A model generated the notes under the pieces. It saw only the letters and a list, made by a program, of their open reading frames with translations, did no database searches and had not been told where the DNA came from. Position numbers and translations under genes: made by a program. From Thermoflexus hugenholtzii JAD2 (GTDB lineage Bacteria > Chloroflexota > Dehalococcoidia > UBA2979), in the NCBI GenBank assembly GCA_945889565.1, contig CAMDBZ010000097.1:1-6614 (forward strand): 6,614 nucleotides of DNA, in the 5' to 3' direction. Of the stretch, positions 6,583 through 6,614 are shown piece by piece. How positions within the stretch are numbered: the first letter of the stretch is position 1; each line of letters begins with the position of its first letter.

Positions 6583-6614
6583 CCCTCACCCCCCGGCCCC
6601 CACTCCCCCCGGGG
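6583..6614. repeat. C/G-rich intergenic repeat, cut by the window end
   Basis: The sequence begins CCCTCACCCCCCGGCCCC and continues with C-runs into GGGG at the edge. This pattern resembles dispersed intergenic repeats I know from Chloroflexota and some other GC-rich genomes, which usually form a long hairpin with a G-rich complement. Only one side is visible here. Confidence 0.45.

Overview
This is a GC-rich bacterial segment with five protein-coding genes that I support. Third codon positions are dominated by G and C. The organism is most likely a member of Chloroflexota, less likely Actinomycetota. The reasons are the overall composition, an OmpR-family regulator beside a class I glutamine synthetase, and a C/G-rich intergenic repeat at the right edge of a type common in Chloroflexota genomes. 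This placement is inference; no rRNA or other marker gene is present.

Layout. Positions 1-213 are non-coding, with short repeats and a weak promoter candidate. A uracil-DNA-glycosylase-superfamily protein with a probable 4Fe-4S cysteine set follows on + (214-1047). It converges, with only 17 bases between, on a three-gene minus-strand operon read from right to left: an ABC-2 type ATPase with a long disordered tail (3755-2412), its six-helix permease (2443-1727, start overlapping the ATPase end) and a membrane-anchored SRPBCC-fold protein (1706-1065). A divergent intergenic region (3756-4031) with several short direct repeats separates this operon from an orphan OmpR/PhoB-type response regulator on + (4032-4727). 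A 343-base gene-free region then leads into glnA (5071-6507), followed by a GC-rich hairpin and the start of a C/G-rich repeat.

The most interesting unit is the regulator-glnA pair. The regulator has a degenerate receiver domain: the phospho-acceptor Asp is kept, but the switch Thr/Ser and the conserved Lys are missing. Its winged-helix half resembles actinobacterial GlnR. Upstream of glnA, three boxes (GAAAC, GTAAC, GTAAC) lie in an exact 11-bp register, the spacing of the actinobacterial GlnR site (gTnAC-n6-GaAAC). I infer a GlnR-type nitrogen-control module in which the regulator acts on glnA and perhaps on itself. The regulator gene also appears to be transcribed leaderless: a TATACT -10 element ends 8 bases before the ATG, and an in-frame stop excludes any earlier start.

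The ABC operon looks like an exporter or membrane-maintenance module. The ATPase lacks the usual Q-loop glutamine and carries an Asn-Gly-rich tail. I see no mobile element, CRISPR array, tRNA or rRNA.
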